A stretch of 64,000 nucleotides of DNA from Parabacteroides distasonis ATCC 8503. GTDB lineage: Bacteria; Bacteroidota; Bacteroidia; Bacteroidales; Tannerellaceae. Shown in pieces: positions 43,461 through 55,038 of the stretch; the first letter of the stretch is position 1, and each line of letters begins with the position of its first letter. Both the position numbers and the translations under genes were made by a program. The notes under the pieces were generated by a model, which ran no database searches, was not told the origin of the DNA, and saw only the letters and a list, made by a program, of their open reading frames with translations. The stretch covers positions 2,323,501 through 2,387,500 of the forward strand of contig NC_009615.1 of assembly GCF_000012845.1 (NCBI RefSeq). The letters run 5' to 3'.

Positions 43461-44711
43461 TTATTTTTTCTTGAAACGCAAGAACGGCAATACAATAAAT
43501 AAAGGTATGCAACAGATCATTACCCAGATAAAGAAATGTTGGTAACCGATCTGCTCCTGTATCCATCCCGATGCCATTCCCGGTAGCATCATACCTAACG
43601 CCATGAAACCGGTACTGATCGCATAATGCGAAGTCTTATATTCCCCCTCGGCGAAAAGCATCAGATACATCGTATAAGCCGTAAAGCCAAACCCGTAGCC
43701 GAATTGCTCGACAGCGACACAAGCGTTTACGACAACAATACTCTCCGGCATCGTATAGGCCATATACAAATAGACCAGATTCGGCAAGGAGATAGCCAAT
43801 GCCATAGGCCATAACCAAGTCTTCAAGCCACTCCGGGATATAGCCAGGCCTCCTAAAACCCCTCCGAGCAATAAGGAGATCACTCCCACCGTACCATAAG
43901 CGAACCCGACCTCACCGGTACTGAGCGCCAGCCCGCCAACTTCCCGCCCATCCAGCAGGAAAGGAGAAGCCAACTTTACCAATTGGGATTCCCCCAAACG
44001 ATACGTCAGCATAAAAAGCAAAGCCGGGACAATCCCTTTCTTGTTGAAAAAACTCACGAAAGTATTGCCAAACTCCACCAAGATGGTATGAGGGGTGATA
44101 TTCGTACGTTGCGCGTCACTCGCCGGACGGGGTAAGATATACTTATGCCACAAGGCCAAGGCGATAAAGGTACCGGCCAATACGAAAAACACCAGGCTCC
44201 AAGCAAAGGAAATCCGCCCGGTACTCTCCTCCAAAAGTCCCGCCAGCATAACCAGCAGACCTTGTCCGGTTAGCATCGCCACCCTGTAGAACGTATTTCG
44301 GATACCGATGAAGAACGCCTGTTGCTCCTCCGTCAAGCCCAGCATATAGAACCCATCTGCGGCGATATCGTGCGTAGCGGAACTAAACGCCATCAACCAA
44401 AAGAAAGCCAAGGTAAACCGCAGAAAGAAATCCCCGGGAAGGACGAACGCCACACCTGCCATTCCACCACCAATCAATAACTGCATGCCATAAATCCACC
44501 AACGCTTCGTTTTTATCAAGTCTACGAACGGGCTCCAGATGGGCTTGATCACCCAAGGAAAATAAAGCCAACTGGTAAACAAGGCGATATCCGTATTCGA
44601 GACGCCCAAACGTTTATACATGATCACAGAAAGCGTCATGACTACCACGTAGGGCAAGCCTTCGGCGAAATAAAGAGACGGGATCCAAGCCCAAGGACTA
44701 CGTTTTTCCAT
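43461..44711 (-). CDS. AmpG-like major facilitator transporter
   Basis: Inner-membrane permease of 416 residues with about 12 hydrophobic segments. It begins MEKRSPWAWIPSLYFAEGLPYVVV, the usual AmpG/PAT N-terminus. It has KPIWSPFVD in the first loop and SSATHDIAADGFYMLGL further on, close to the AmpG signature. AmpG proteins import muropeptides for recycling; Bacteroidota relatives may carry other sugars. It is followed on the same strand by the amidase gene at its 5' side (20-bp gap), so the amidase and transporter are likely co-transcribed. Confidence 0.88.
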   Translation of the reverse strand: MEKRSPWAWIPSLYFAEGLPYVVVMTLSVIMYKRLGVSNTDIALFTSWLYFPWVIKPIWSPFVDLIKTKRWWIYGMQLLIGGGMAGVAFVLPGDFFLRFTLAFFWLMAFSSATHDIAADGFYMLGLTEEQQAFFIGIRNTFYRVAMLTGQGLLVMLAGLLEESTGRISFAWSLVFFVLAGTFIALALWHKYILPRPASDAQRTNITPHTILVEFGNTFVSFFNKKGIVPALLFMLTYRLGESQLVKLASPFLLDGREVGGLALSTGEVGFAYGTVGVISLLLGGVLGGLAISRSGLKTWLWPMALAISLPNLVYLYMAYTMPESIVVVNACVAVEQFGYGFGFTAYTMYLMLFAEGEYKTSHYAISTGFMALGMMLPGMASGWIQEQIGYQHFFIWVMICCIPLFIVLPFLRFKKK

Positions 44712-44731
44712 AATCAGCAGGAATCAGATGA

Positions 44732-45517
44732 TTAGAAGTCAATACTAAATCCATCCGCATCCTTCCACGCCGGGAACTTAGCCCGGAACTCATCCAGCTC
44801 GCTCTTCTTCAAGGTACATGTCCGGGTGATTTCCTCCCGTTTTCCGGCATCAGCCAATTTCTTTCCTTTTGCGTTATAAATCATGGAATCCCCTCTGAAA
44901 AGAAAACCTTTCCCATCTACCCCCACACGGTTCACGCCACAGACATAAGCCATGTTCTCAATGGCACGGGCATGCAGCAATGCCTTCCACGCCTTCTTCC
45001 GGGCCTCGGGCCAATTGGCCACATAAATCAAAAGATCATATTCGTTATTTACGTTGCGGCTCCAAACCGGGAAACGCAGGTCATAACAAACCTGCAAACA
45101 GATATTCCAGCCTTTATAGGGCACGATCAGCCGTTTGTCGCCCGCCGAGAAATGCTTGTCCTCTTCCGCCATACGGAACAAATGACGCTTATCGTAATAA
45201 TACTCCTCTCCTTCCGGAGTGATGAAAAAAGCCCGGTTGTAGAACTTTCCGTTATCTTTCGCGATAAAACTCCCGGCCACGGCCAGTTTATATTTCTTAG
45301 CCCATTCCTTTATAGTCGGTACGGTCTGGCCCTCCATCGTATCGGCTTGTTTCTCCACGTCCATGGAAAATCCCGTGGTAAACGTCTCCGGCAATACGGC
45401 TAAATCGGTTCTTCCACTAACACGGCGCAACAGTTCGCCGTAATAACCCAAGTTCTCTTCACGGTCTTCCCAAATGATATGGGATTGTATCATGCTGATA
45501 CGTAAGTCTTCAGTCAT
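44732..45517 (-). CDS. Nitrilase-family omega-amidase (YafV-like)
   Basis: Cytoplasmic C-N hydrolase of 261 residues. The catalytic triad is E44 (LPETFTTGF), K110 (YYYDKRHLF) and C144 (LQVCYDLRFP). The sequence is close to YafV/Nit2 omega-amidases, which hydrolyse 2-oxoglutaramate and 2-oxosuccinamate from transamination by-products. Length is normal. It is upstream of the AmpG-like gene. The gap before it holds palindrome array D. Confidence 0.93.
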   Translation of the reverse strand: MTEDLRISMIQSHIIWEDREENLGYYGELLRRVSGRTDLAVLPETFTTGFSMDVEKQADTMEGQTVPTIKEWAKKYKLAVAGSFIAKDNGKFYNRAFFITPEGEEYYYDKRHLFRMAEEDKHFSAGDKRLIVPYKGWNICLQVCYDLRFPVWSRNVNNEYDLLIYVANWPEARKKAWKALLHARAIENMAYVCGVNRVGVDGKGFLFRGDSMIYNAKGKKLADAGKREEITRTCTLKKSELDEFRAKFPAWKDADGFSIDF

Positions 45518-45560
45518 AGAATAAAGATATTAAGGTAATAAAAAGACATATTGTGACAAG

Positions 45561-45681
45561 GAAACAGTTTCATGGTGAAGAAACAGTAGTTTCTTCATAG
45601 CAAAACTTTTGTTTCTCTTAGGGAAAACTTTTGTTTTCCTATAGTAAAACTCTTATTTCTTCACCATAAAACTCCTATACC
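45561..45681. repeat. Tandem palindrome array D (period 22)
   Basis: Units start at 45580, 45602, 45624, 45646 and 45668, an exact 22-bp period, with an outer unit at 45561 offset by 19. Typical units read AAAACTTTTGTTTT or GAAACAGTAGTTTC plus a variable 8-bp tail. An 18-bp outer inverted repeat with one mismatch (45566-45583 against 45656-45673) lets the array fold as one long hairpin. The last unit runs across the TAG stop (45675-45677) of the acyltransferase gene. Unlike arrays A-C, it lies between two genes on the same strand. Confidence 0.9.
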
Positions 45682-46223
45682 TGTACGAAATTCTCAGGAT
45701 GGCAAGCGGTAACTCCCCGATACATCTCACGTATCGTATGGATATCTTTATCCACATCACCTGTCGGATAAAAAACACCCTTCGTACCCACCTCTTTCTT
45801 TCCATAATCAAAATAAGCCACCACGATCGGCACGTTCGCTTTCAAAGCGATAAAATAGAATCCTTTTTTCCAGTCCTTGGCCCGCTTCCGGGTACCTTCC
45901 GGTGTGACGGCCAATTGAAACCGCTCACTGGTCTTGAAACGTTCCACCATCTGATCGGTCACCGACGTACGTTTACCACGATCCACCGGAACACCTCCCA
46001 GCCAGTTAAACAGCAAATTAAAAGGGAAAAAGAACCACTCTTTCTTAATAAGGAAACCGGCGTTACACCCGATCGAGGTATAAAAAAGTTTCCCTACGAT
46101 AAAATCCCAGTTACTGGTATGCGGAGCCACACATACGATACATTTCGGCAAATCCACGCCATCCACCGGGCCCAGCTTCCACCCCGCCATACGGAGTATC
46201 GCCTTACTAATTGCCTTCTTCAT
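45675..46223 (-). CDS. Lysophospholipid acyltransferase (PlsC-like)
   Basis: Product of 182 residues of the PlsC/LPLAT family, which adds acyl chains to lysophosphatidic acid or related acceptors. The catalytic motif HxxxxD is H35-D40 (APHTSNWDF), the second motif is GGVPVDRG, and the third VTPEGTR (about 106-112). It is shorter than classical PlsC, typical for the compact Bacteroidota type that may act on other acceptors. It starts 2 bp after the small gene at 46226-46516, in the same operon. Its stop lies inside array D. Confidence 0.9.
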   Translation of the reverse strand: MKKAISKAILRMAGWKLGPVDGVDLPKCIVCVAPHTSNWDFIVGKLFYTSIGCNAGFLIKKEWFFFPFNLLFNWLGGVPVDRGKRTSVTDQMVERFKTSERFQLAVTPEGTRKRAKDWKKGFYFIALKANVPIVVAYFDYGKKEVGTKGVFYPTGDVDKDIHTIREMYRGVTACHPENFVQV

Positions 46224-46225
46224 GC

Positions 46226-46516
46226 CTATTTGTCCTTGCTCAACTCTCCTATCTCGTCGGCGATAGCGTTAACCTCGTTTTGCAAGTCCTCTCTTAATTT
46301 GCGATAATAATTCCGTACGAGAGCCTTGTTATCCTTGCCGTCGGGGTGTCCGGCACGAACGATATAACTATCTTGCATATCTAGGATACGAGCCATCAAA
46401 GCATCCGCTTTCTCTTGATTTACTCCGGGTATATACAATTTGCAAACCAGCGCTTCCGTGAACAATTCACCAGCCACGTAGCTGATCTCTTTCTTTAAAA
46501 TTCTTCTTTTAGCCAT
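46226..46516 (-). CDS. Small conserved helical protein of unknown function
   Basis: Cytoplasmic protein of 96 residues, basic at the start (MAKRRILKKEISYVAGELF) and helical, ending in an acidic stretch (NEVNAIADEIGELSKDK). I recognise it only as a protein seen in related Bacteroidota. The start at 46516 is preferred over 46582 because a -7 box TATATTTG (46541-46548, minus strand) lies between them. It precedes the acyltransferase gene by 2 bp. Confidence 0.75.
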   Translation of the reverse strand: MAKRRILKKEISYVAGELFTEALVCKLYIPGVNQEKADALMARILDMQDSYIVRAGHPDGKDNKALVRNYYRKLREDLQNEVNAIADEIGELSKDK

Positions 46517-46540
46517 AATTATTTCATATTTAATTATCCA

Positions 46541-46609
46541 CAAATATAGAACATATGTTATTAAATACCGAGGAAAGGCCAAGAAAAAACATAAAATGAA
46601 TTATCTTTG
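46541..46609. promoter_or_regulatory. Divergent -7 boxes between the small gene and glycogen synthase
   Basis: Minus strand TATATTTG (46541-46548) serves the 46516 gene. Plus strand TATCTTTG (46602-46609) serves glycogen synthase and excludes its upstream ATG at 46615 as the start. Confidence 0.6.
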
Positions 46610-46644
46610 CAGCGGTGAAATCATTGATTATAAACAAATCAAAT

Positions 46645-48303
46645 ATGAACGAAATGATAAAGACGCCAGAGTTTCTCTTTGAAAGCAGCTGGGAAGTCTG
46701 TAATAAAGTGGGAGGTATTTATACCGTACTATCGACTAAAGCTCATACGCTTCAACAAATTTTTAACGACAAAGTAATATTCATCGGTCCGGATGTGTGG
46801 GCAAACACAACCGCTCCCGATTTTACGGAAGACGCATCTTTGTTTGAGGATTGGAGAAAGCACGCCGAGGCAGTAGATCACTTGAAAGTTAAGGTTGGTC
46901 GCTGGAACGTACCGGGTACCCCCCCTGTTATACTGGTAGATTTCAAGTCCTACTTCAGTGAACGAGACGCCTTTTTCTATTCTATGTGGGAAAATTTCCG
47001 AGTTGACTCCATCCACGCCTACGGCGATTACGATGAGTCTTGTATCTTCGCATATGCGGTCGGTAAGGTAATAGAGAGTTTCTATCACTTCTACAAACTG
47101 GAAAACAAGAAAGTCGCCGCCCTATTCAATGAATGGATGTTGGCGATGGGAGCGCTTTACATTCAAAAGCAAATCCCTGCCATAGCGACACTTTTCACGA
47201 CGCATGCCACATCGATCGGACGCTCTATCGCCGGTAACAACAAAGCGTTATACGCTTATATGGACGGTTACAACGGCGATCAGATGGCTAAGGAGCTAAA
47301 CATGGAGGCCAAGCATTCCGTAGAGAAGCAGGCCGCCCATTACGTGGATTGCTTCACGACCGTAAGCGATATCACGGCCCGTGAATGTAAACAGTTATTG
47401 GATAAGGCACCGGATATCGTTACCCCGAACGGCTTTGAGCCCAACTTCGTACCCGAGGGTAAGGAATACGCTAAAAAGCGGAAGGAGGCACGTCGTACAT
47501 TAATTAATGTAGCGGAGAAATTATTGGGCTGTTCCATCGACCCGAACGCTTTGCTGGTTTCCACCAGTGGCCGCTATGAATACAGAAATAAAGGTATCGA
47601 TGTCTTCATCGAGGCGATGAACCGTGTACGTACGTCCGGACGCCTGCAGCGTGAGGTCGTCGCCTTTATCATGGTACCGGCTTGGGTACGTGCTGCCCGT
47701 GCGGATTTAAAAGAGGCGATCGAGCAGGACATAAAGACGACCTCTCCGCTTCAAATCCCTTTCATTACGCACTGGTTGCATAATATGCCAGAAGATAAGG
47801 TCTTGAATTATATCAACCACGCCGGCTTCACGAACGCGGCATCCGAAAAACTAAAGATCATATTCGTTCCTTGTTATTTGGACGGTAAAGGAGGTATTTT
47901 CAATAAGACCTATTATGATATGCTGATAGGGATGGACGCTACCGTATATCCTTCCTACTACGAGCCGTGGGGATATACCCCGCTGGAAAGTATCGCTTTC
48001 GGTATACCGACGATCACGACCAATCTGGCTGGTTTCGGTATGTGGGCGAAGAAAACGGTATCCGGAGATAACCTTAGCGAAGGCGTAGAGGTTATTAATC
48101 GTACGGATTTCAATTATTTTGAGGTAGCGGACGCTATCATGAACTCCATCCTGGCTCTCAGCCAAAAGGATGCTACGGACATCGAGGAAATCAAACAGCG
48201 TTGTTTCGATCTCGCTCGAAAAGCTGAATGGAGCAAGTTTATCGACTATTATCTGACCGCATTCGATATCGCCATAAAGCATGCCGAGGAAAGAAACAGC
48301 TAA
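46645..48303 (+). CDS. Glycogen synthase, eukaryote-type (GT3 family)
   Basis: Cytoplasmic glycosyltransferase of 552 residues that extends glycogen from nucleotide-glucose. It matches the GT3 type of fungi and animals rather than the GT5 GlgA. Marks are ESSWEVCNKVGGIYTVLSTKA, TTHATSIGRSIAGNN, DIVTPNGFEPNF, YPSYYEPWGYTPLESIAFG with the E-x7-E-type pair, and TTNLAGFG. The start at 46645 lies just downstream of a -7 box. It is followed by the phosphorylase gene after 73 bp, so the glycogen-building and glycogen-breaking genes are adjacent. Confidence 0.95.
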   Translation: MNEMIKTPEFLFESSWEVCNKVGGIYTVLSTKAHTLQQIFNDKVIFIGPDVWANTTAPDFTEDASLFEDWRKHAEAVDHLKVKVGRWNVPGTPPVILVDFKSYFSERDAFFYSMWENFRVDSIHAYGDYDESCIFAYAVGKVIESFYHFYKLENKKVAALFNEWMLAMGALYIQKQIPAIATLFTTHATSIGRSIAGNNKALYAYMDGYNGDQMAKELNMEAKHSVEKQAAHYVDCFTTVSDITARECKQLLDKAPDIVTPNGFEPNFVPEGKEYAKKRKEARRTLINVAEKLLGCSIDPNALLVSTSGRYEYRNKGIDVFIEAMNRVRTSGRLQREVVAFIMVPAWVRAARADLKEAIEQDIKTTSPLQIPFITHWLHNMPEDKVLNYINHAGFTNAASEKLKIIFVPCYLDGKGGIFNKTYYDMLIGMDATVYPSYYEPWGYTPLESIAFGIPTITTNLAGFGMWAKKTVSGDNLSEGVEVINRTDFNYFEVADAIMNSILALSQKDATDIEEIKQRCFDLARKAEWSKFIDYYLTAFDIAIKHAEERNS

Positions 48304-48331
48304 ATATTGCTCATAATTAATAAGATAATGC

Positions 48332-48339
48332 TATCTTTG
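48332..48339 (+). promoter_or_regulatory. -7 box TATCTTTG for the phosphorylase gene
   Basis: Full consensus match, 38 bp before the ATG. The phosphorylase may thus be transcribed apart from glycogen synthase. Confidence 0.6.
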
Positions 48340-48376
48340 CACTCGTTTTTAGACAAACACTTTAAACTTCACGATA

Positions 48377-50947
48377 ATGAAAATTAAGGCGAATAACGCA
48401 AACAGTCCTATTTGGAAGGACGTCTACTCACATTCCAAGCTTCCACAACAGTTGGAACCACTTAATGAGATCGCTACGAATCTTTGGTGGGTATGGAATC
48501 ATGAAGGCGCTAAACTATTTGGCAAGATCGACAAACAACTTTGGAAATCCACAGAAGGTAACCCTGTACAGCTATTGCAAAGCCTTTCACACAAACGTAT
48601 GGAAGAGATCTTAGCAGATAAGGAGTTAATGGCTGAAATCCAAAAGGTATACGCTGATTTCAAAGCTTATATCAATGTAAAACCCGACAAGACACAACCG
48701 TCTGTAGCCTACTTCAGCATGGAGTACGGTTTGACCAATGTATTAAAGATTTACTCAGGTGGTCTGGGAGTATTAGCCGGTGACTACTTGAAAGAGGCCA
48801 GCGATAGCAATATCGATTTATGTGCCGTAGGTTTCTTGTATCGTTACGGATATTTCACACAGACTTTGTCCATGGACGGTCAGCAGATCGCCAATTACGA
48901 GCCGCAAAATTTCAACGCCCTGCCGTTGACTCAGGTATTGCAGTCGAACGGAGAGCCGATGGTATTGGAAGTTCCTTATCCGGGCAGAACCGTTTACGTT
49001 CATATCTGGAAAGTTAGCGTAGGTCGTGTACCTTTGTACTTAATGGATACGGATATTCCTCAGAACAGCGAATGGGATCGTTCCATCACGCACCAATTAT
49101 ATGGTGGCGACTGGGAAAACCGTATGAAACAAGAGTATTTGTTGGGTATCGGTGGTATCATGATGCTGAACAAGTTAGGTATCAAGAAACAAATTTATCA
49201 CTGCAACGAGGGACACGCCGCTTTGATCAACGCTCAGCGTTTGGTAGACTATATCCAGAACGACGGCCTTTCATTCAACCAAGCGTTGGAGGTAGTTCGT
49301 GCTTCCGCCCTCTATACGGTACACACTCCGGTTCCGGCAGGTCACGATTACTTTGACGAGGGTTTGTTCGGACGTTACATGGGTGAGTTCCCCGGCAAGT
49401 TAGGTATTAGCTGGCAAGATTTCATCGACATGGGACGTGAGAACCCAGGTTCTAACGAGAAATTCTCCATGAGCGTATTCGCCTTGAACACTTGCCAAGA
49501 GGCTAACGGCGTAAGCTGGTTGCACGGTAAGGTTTCTCAGCGCATGTTCGCCCCGGTTTGGAAAGGTTACTTCCCGGATGAACTGCACGTTGGTTATGTA
49601 ACGAACGGTGTACATATGCCGACTTGGGCCGCTACCGAGGTGAAGAAATTCTATGCGGATAAATTAGGCACGAAGCTTTTCGAGGATCAATCAAATCGCA
49701 AATGTTGGGAAGGAATTCAGAATGTATCCGACGAGGAAATCTGGAATCTCCGTATGACCTTGAAGAATAAATTGATTGATTACATCCGTGTTCAATATAA
49801 AGATAGCTGGTTGAAGAACCAAGGTGATCCTTCCAAGGTGGTTTCTATCCTAGAGAAGATCAACCCGAATGCCTTGCTGATCGGTTTCGGTCGTCGTTTC
49901 GCTACTTACAAGCGTGCGCACTTGTTGTTCACGGACTTAGACCGTTTGGCTAAGATCGTTAACAATGAGAAGTTCCCGATTCAGTTCGTATTCACCGGTA
50001 AGGCTCACCCAGCTGATGGTGGTGGTCAAGGTTTGATCAAACACATCGTAGAGATCTCTCGCCGTCCGGAGTTCTTAGGAAAGATCATCTTCTTGGAGAA
50101 CTACGATATGCGTTTGGCCCGTCGTTTGATTTCTGGTGTAGACGTATGGTTGAACACGCCGACTCGTCCGTTAGAGGCTTCCGGTACTTCCGGTGAGAAA
50201 GCCGAGATGAACGGTGTATTGAACTTCTCCGTTCTTGACGGTTGGTGGTATGAGGGTTACGTAGAAGGCGCAGGTTGGGCATTGACCGACAAGCGTACTT
50301 ATGAGAACCAGCAATACCAAGACCAATTGGATGCGGCTACGATCTACCATTGCTTGGAAACTGAGATCATCCCGACTTACTACGCTAAGAACAGCAAGGG
50401 TTACTCTCCGGACTGGATCCAATATATCAAGAACTCTATCGCCAAGATCGCTCCGGATTATACGATGAAACGTATGTTGGACGATTATGAGGATCGTTTC
50501 TATCACAAATTGGCTACTCGTTCCGCTCATATTTCCGCTAACAACTACGAGATCGCTAAGCAATTAGCTGCTTGGAAAGAGGAAGTTGCGCAACATTGGG
50601 ATAGCTTCCAAGTGGAATCTTTCACTTGCGACCAAGATTTGACGGTGAATGGCCCGGTTGTAGGAAAAGAATACAACTTCAATTTGGTAATCGACCGTCA
50701 TGAACTACAAGGTATGTTAGGTGCTGAAATGGTTGTCATGAAGGAAGATCCGGAGAAACACACGCTGTCACCAATCAATACCGCTCAGTTCGAGTTGATG
50801 AAGGAAGAAGGCTCCAAGTTATTCTTCAAGTTAACGACCACTCCTTCCGAGGCTGGTAACCATAAGATAGGCTTCCGTGTATATCCTGTAAACAAGGAGT
50901 TGCCTCACCGTATGGACTTCGCTTATGTACGTTGGATTCAGTTATAA
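48377..50947 (+). CDS. glgP: Alpha-glucan phosphorylase (GT35), glycogen phosphorylase
   Basis: Cytoplasmic enzyme of 856 residues that releases glucose 1-phosphate from alpha-glucans. The N-terminal helical domain (about 15-110) is the DUF3417 type of the shorter thermophile/bacterial phosphorylases. Core motifs are [25 protein letters not shown], and the PLP-lysine region [19 protein letters not shown]. The C-terminus extends about 100 residues past the catalytic part as a beta-rich domain. Codon use is strongly biased, suggesting high expression. A clear terminator follows. Confidence 0.96.
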   Translation: MKIKANNANSPIWKDVYSHSKLPQQLEPLNEIATNLWWVWNHEGAKLFGKIDKQLWKSTEGNPVQLLQSLSHKRMEEILADKELMAEIQKVYADFKAYINVKPDKTQPSVAYFSMEYGLTNVLKIYSGGLGVLAGDYLKEASDSNIDLCAVGFLYRYGYFTQTLSMDGQQIANYEPQNFNALPLTQVLQSNGEPMVLEVPYPGRTVYVHIWKVSVGRVPLYLMDTDIPQNSEWDRSITHQLYGGDWENRMKQEYLLGIGGIMMLNKLGIKKQIYHCNEGHAALINAQRLVDYIQNDGLSFNQALEVVRASALYTVHTPVPAGHDYFDEGLFGRYMGEFPGKLGISWQDFIDMGRENPGSNEKFSMSVFALNTCQEANGVSWLHGKVSQRMFAPVWKGYFPDELHVGYVTNGVHMPTWAATEVKKFYADKLGTKLFEDQSNRKCWEGIQNVSDEEIWNLRMTLKNKLIDYIRVQYKDSWLKNQGDPSKVVSILEKINPNALLIGFGRRFATYKRAHLLFTDLDRLAKIVNNEKFPIQFVFTGKAHPADGGGQGLIKHIVEISRRPEFLGKIIFLENYDMRLARRLISGVDVWLNTPTRPLEASGTSGEKAEMNGVLNFSVLDGWWYEGYVEGAGWALTDKRTYENQQYQDQLDAATIYHCLETEIIPTYYAKNSKGYSPDWIQYIKNSIAKIAPDYTMKRMLDDYEDRFYHKLATRSAHISANNYEIAKQLAAWKEEVAQHWDSFQVESFTCDQDLTVNGPVVGKEYNFNLVIDRHELQGMLGAEMVVMKEDPEKHTLSPINTAQFELMKEEGSKLFFKLTTTPSEAGNHKIGFRVYPVNKELPHRMDFAYVRWIQL

Positions 50948-50975
50948 TCGGCAACAAGTAAAACAAATAATCAAG

Positions 50976-51007
50976 AAAGAGGATGCGTCATGCACCCTCT
51001 TTTTTTA
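50976..51007 (+). terminator. Terminator after the phosphorylase gene
   Basis: AAAGAGG-TG pairs with CA-CCTCTTT, followed by seven or more Ts. A classical intrinsic terminator. Confidence 0.9.
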
Positions 51008-51102
51008 TGCCATACCCAGCTATGCTTTACAGCGACTAAAACCTATGGTTACGAGCCGTAATGCATAGGGTTTCATATAGTCCGTTGAATACCCATGAAT
51101 TA

Positions 51103-51138
51103 AAAAAAGGAAGCCACACGACAGGCAGCTTCCTTTTT
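51103..51138 (-). terminator. Terminator of the FadL-like gene
   Basis: AAAAAGGAAGC pairs with GCTTCCTTTTT. On the minus strand it lies 26 bp after the stop at 51164 and ends in a T run. Confidence 0.88.
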
Positions 51139-51163
51139 CAATAGGATACGAATATTTTCAAGC

Positions 51164-52546
51164 TTAGAAAGCGTAGTCCAAACTTAATCCGAACACCTTG
51201 TTGGTGCGGCTATACACATTCTGCCCAGGAAGTCCCGTGCCGCAGTAGTTGTCCATCTTCTTGGTATAATCGTGGTAAGTTGTCCACATATATCCCACGT
51301 TCAAAGCCATTTTTTCGCTCAACATCACTTTAGCACCAAAGCCCAGCGAATAAGAATCGCAGGAGAAACTAACATCACTTTGGAAATTATCAGACAAACC
51401 ATAATCTGTAATTTGAGCGCCACCGCTAATGGTCAATCTCTTGACAACATCCCACTCTATACCAAACAGATACTCATTCGTACCTCTTTCCAGTTCCTTC
51501 TGCTTTCCACCGGCCATTCCCGCCTTCTTATCATCGAAGAAGTGATACTCAACAGAAGCCTTCAACATGGGCAAAAACCGATAAGAAGCTGCCACCGAAA
51601 GCATGGAAGGAATATCGTTCGGCGTATTTACACCATGCTTATAAGGGCCAACCAAACCTTCCGCACTGTCGGGATAATCCAACTTCTTGGTATTGTTTTC
51701 GATGTTCAAGTTCGTCTTAAACTCATATTTAGCTCCGAAATTGAATTTACCATATTTGACATCGACACCCAAAACCGGTGTCAACCCCCAACCTGTCTGG
51801 TCGCAATCCAAAGCCAGGTTCATTAAATCCGCTCCACCAAAATTCTGTTTTAATTTTGCATCCAGATACCCGTCATAGTTTCCTGAGAAATAGTTCATCC
51901 GGCCACCGGCAAAGGCAGAAAGCCAATCCGTGATCTTGTATGATAGGCCAAGTTGTAGGGAATAAATATACTGTTTTCCGTCCATCGCACTGTTAATAGT
52001 ATACATATCCGGCGTGACGATGGGACTTTGACCGCCAGTCTTTATATATTTCGCTACACTTTCCTTGAAGATACCGGCCATAGCAGCCGATTCGAACATT
52101 GGCAGACCATCGTCAAACGAAGCCTTACCACCTCCACCCGTAATGGCAAAGAAACCGGAGATCGTCCAATCACCTTTTTTGTAAGCCGCAAAAACACTCG
52201 GAATCACGGGAGCGGCTGCCTTTCCTTTGTAATACTTTTTATAGGGAACGTCGCTCACTGTCGGCACCTTATTCACTGGGTCGAAACCATTGTATGTACT
52301 GAAAGAGGCATCGATATCCCGGGTCTGGAAAGCACTTTGGATACTCACACCAACGCGGAAACCGTCTGTCGGCAAAAAAGAAAGACCCGCCGGGTTTGAC
52401 AAAGCGCCGTCTATATCAATTGCAGCACCTCGCGAAAGTGACCTTAAAAAGGCTGCATGCTGATTCGTATTCGTCAAATATCCTCCAGCGAAAGAAACCA
52501 AAGGCATCATCATCAATGCCGCACCTAATACTACTTTTTTCTTCAT
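51164..52546 (-). CDS. OmpP1/FadL-family outer-membrane transporter
   Basis: Outer-membrane beta-barrel of 460 residues with a signal peptide (cleavage after SFA, about residue 20). The hatch region begins GGYLTNTNQHAAFLRSLSRGAAID, close to the NPA-containing FadL start (GALSNPAGLSFLP). The C-terminus ends in the aromatic FGLSLDYAF typical of barrels. The family takes up long-chain fatty acids, toluene or other hydrophobic compounds; the substrate here is unknown. Two -7-like boxes lie upstream on the minus strand. Confidence 0.93.
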   Translation of the reverse strand: MKKKVVLGAALMMMPLVSFAGGYLTNTNQHAAFLRSLSRGAAIDIDGALSNPAGLSFLPTDGFRVGVSIQSAFQTRDIDASFSTYNGFDPVNKVPTVSDVPYKKYYKGKAAAPVIPSVFAAYKKGDWTISGFFAITGGGGKASFDDGLPMFESAAMAGIFKESVAKYIKTGGQSPIVTPDMYTINSAMDGKQYIYSLQLGLSYKITDWLSAFAGGRMNYFSGNYDGYLDAKLKQNFGGADLMNLALDCDQTGWGLTPVLGVDVKYGKFNFGAKYEFKTNLNIENNTKKLDYPDSAEGLVGPYKHGVNTPNDIPSMLSVAASYRFLPMLKASVEYHFFDDKKAGMAGGKQKELERGTNEYLFGIEWDVVKRLTISGGAQITDYGLSDNFQSDVSFSCDSYSLGFGAKVMLSEKMALNVGYMWTTYHDYTKKMDNYCGTGLPGQNVYSRTNKVFGLSLDYAF

Positions 52547-54063
<1,517 letters not shown>

Positions 54064-54076
54064 AAGACATGAGCAG

Positions 54077-54955
54077 ATGAATCATAATATACCGCAATAC
54101 GACTTCTATAAACACAAATACGGCGATGAGCTACTTATCGACGTCGTTCCCTTGAACACGATCAAGAAGTATCTCAAGGAACAACCCGTACATATATTGA
54201 CGTATTACGATATAACATTGATCACTAGCGGGGAGGGAGAATTCCTTATCGATCATCAAGCGAACCGGGTAAAGCCTCAAGATATCATCTTTACCCGGCC
54301 CGGCGAAATACGCAAATGGGACGATAAAACGATACAAGACGGATTCGCTCTTATCTTTGAGGAAGAGTTCCTGCTCTCTTTTTTCAATGATCCGGCATTT
54401 CTCCGGAACCTCTCTTATTTCCATACGGAAAGACGGTCTTCCAAGCTCAGTCTCGACAAGAAAGCCTATGCCCGCATCTCCGAGTTGATCTCGGAGATCG
54501 ATAAAGAGATCAAGAACTATCAGTCGAAAGACAAACACTTACTCCGGGCCTTGTTGTACGAGACATTAATGTTGCTCAACAGGTTATATTCTAACTCGAA
54601 CGCTTTACCACCAGACACAAACACCCGATCTAAAAGCATCTATGTAGACCGATTTATCGAGTTAGTAAACCATTCCTTCAAGCAAGATCATTCCATCCGG
54701 AGCTATGCCGATCAGCTTTGCATCACCCCGAACTACCTGAATGAGATCGTGAAAAACGCTACGGGCATCAACGCTAAACAATACATCCTAAACAAAATAC
54801 TAATCGAGAGCAAACGGCTATTGACTTATACAGACTTGCCTATATCCGCCATAACGGAAGCTCTAGGTTACGAGGATCCATCCTATTTCATCCGTCTATT
54901 TCGTTCCCAAACAAACATGACCCCGCTAAACTATCGCAGGAATACAAAACCGTAA
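54077..54955 (+). CDS. AraC-family transcriptional regulator
   Basis: Cytoplasmic regulator of 292 residues. A cupin-like N-terminal domain fills about 20-140 (ILTYYDITLITSGEGEFLID, IIFTRPGEIRKWDD). A C-terminal double HTH spans about 190-290 (YADQLCITPNYLNEIVKNATG and PISAITEALGYEDPSYFIRLFRS). Family members bind a small ligand and activate nearby genes. It follows the esterase gene by 13 bp, so it may control the esterase or the genes that follow. Confidence 0.92.
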   Translation: MNHNIPQYDFYKHKYGDELLIDVVPLNTIKKYLKEQPVHILTYYDITLITSGEGEFLIDHQANRVKPQDIIFTRPGEIRKWDDKTIQDGFALIFEEEFLLSFFNDPAFLRNLSYFHTERRSSKLSLDKKAYARISELISEIDKEIKNYQSKDKHLLRALLYETLMLLNRLYSNSNALPPDTNTRSKSIYVDRFIELVNHSFKQDHSIRSYADQLCITPNYLNEIVKNATGINAKQYILNKILIESKRLLTYTDLPISAITEALGYEDPSYFIRLFRSQTNMTPLNYRRNTKP

Positions 54956-55038
54956 AAAGTACTATTTCCTCCTTTATACGTATTATACGAACTCCATTCG
55001 GTATGTCTAATTTTGCCTCTATCAATAAATAAAGCATC

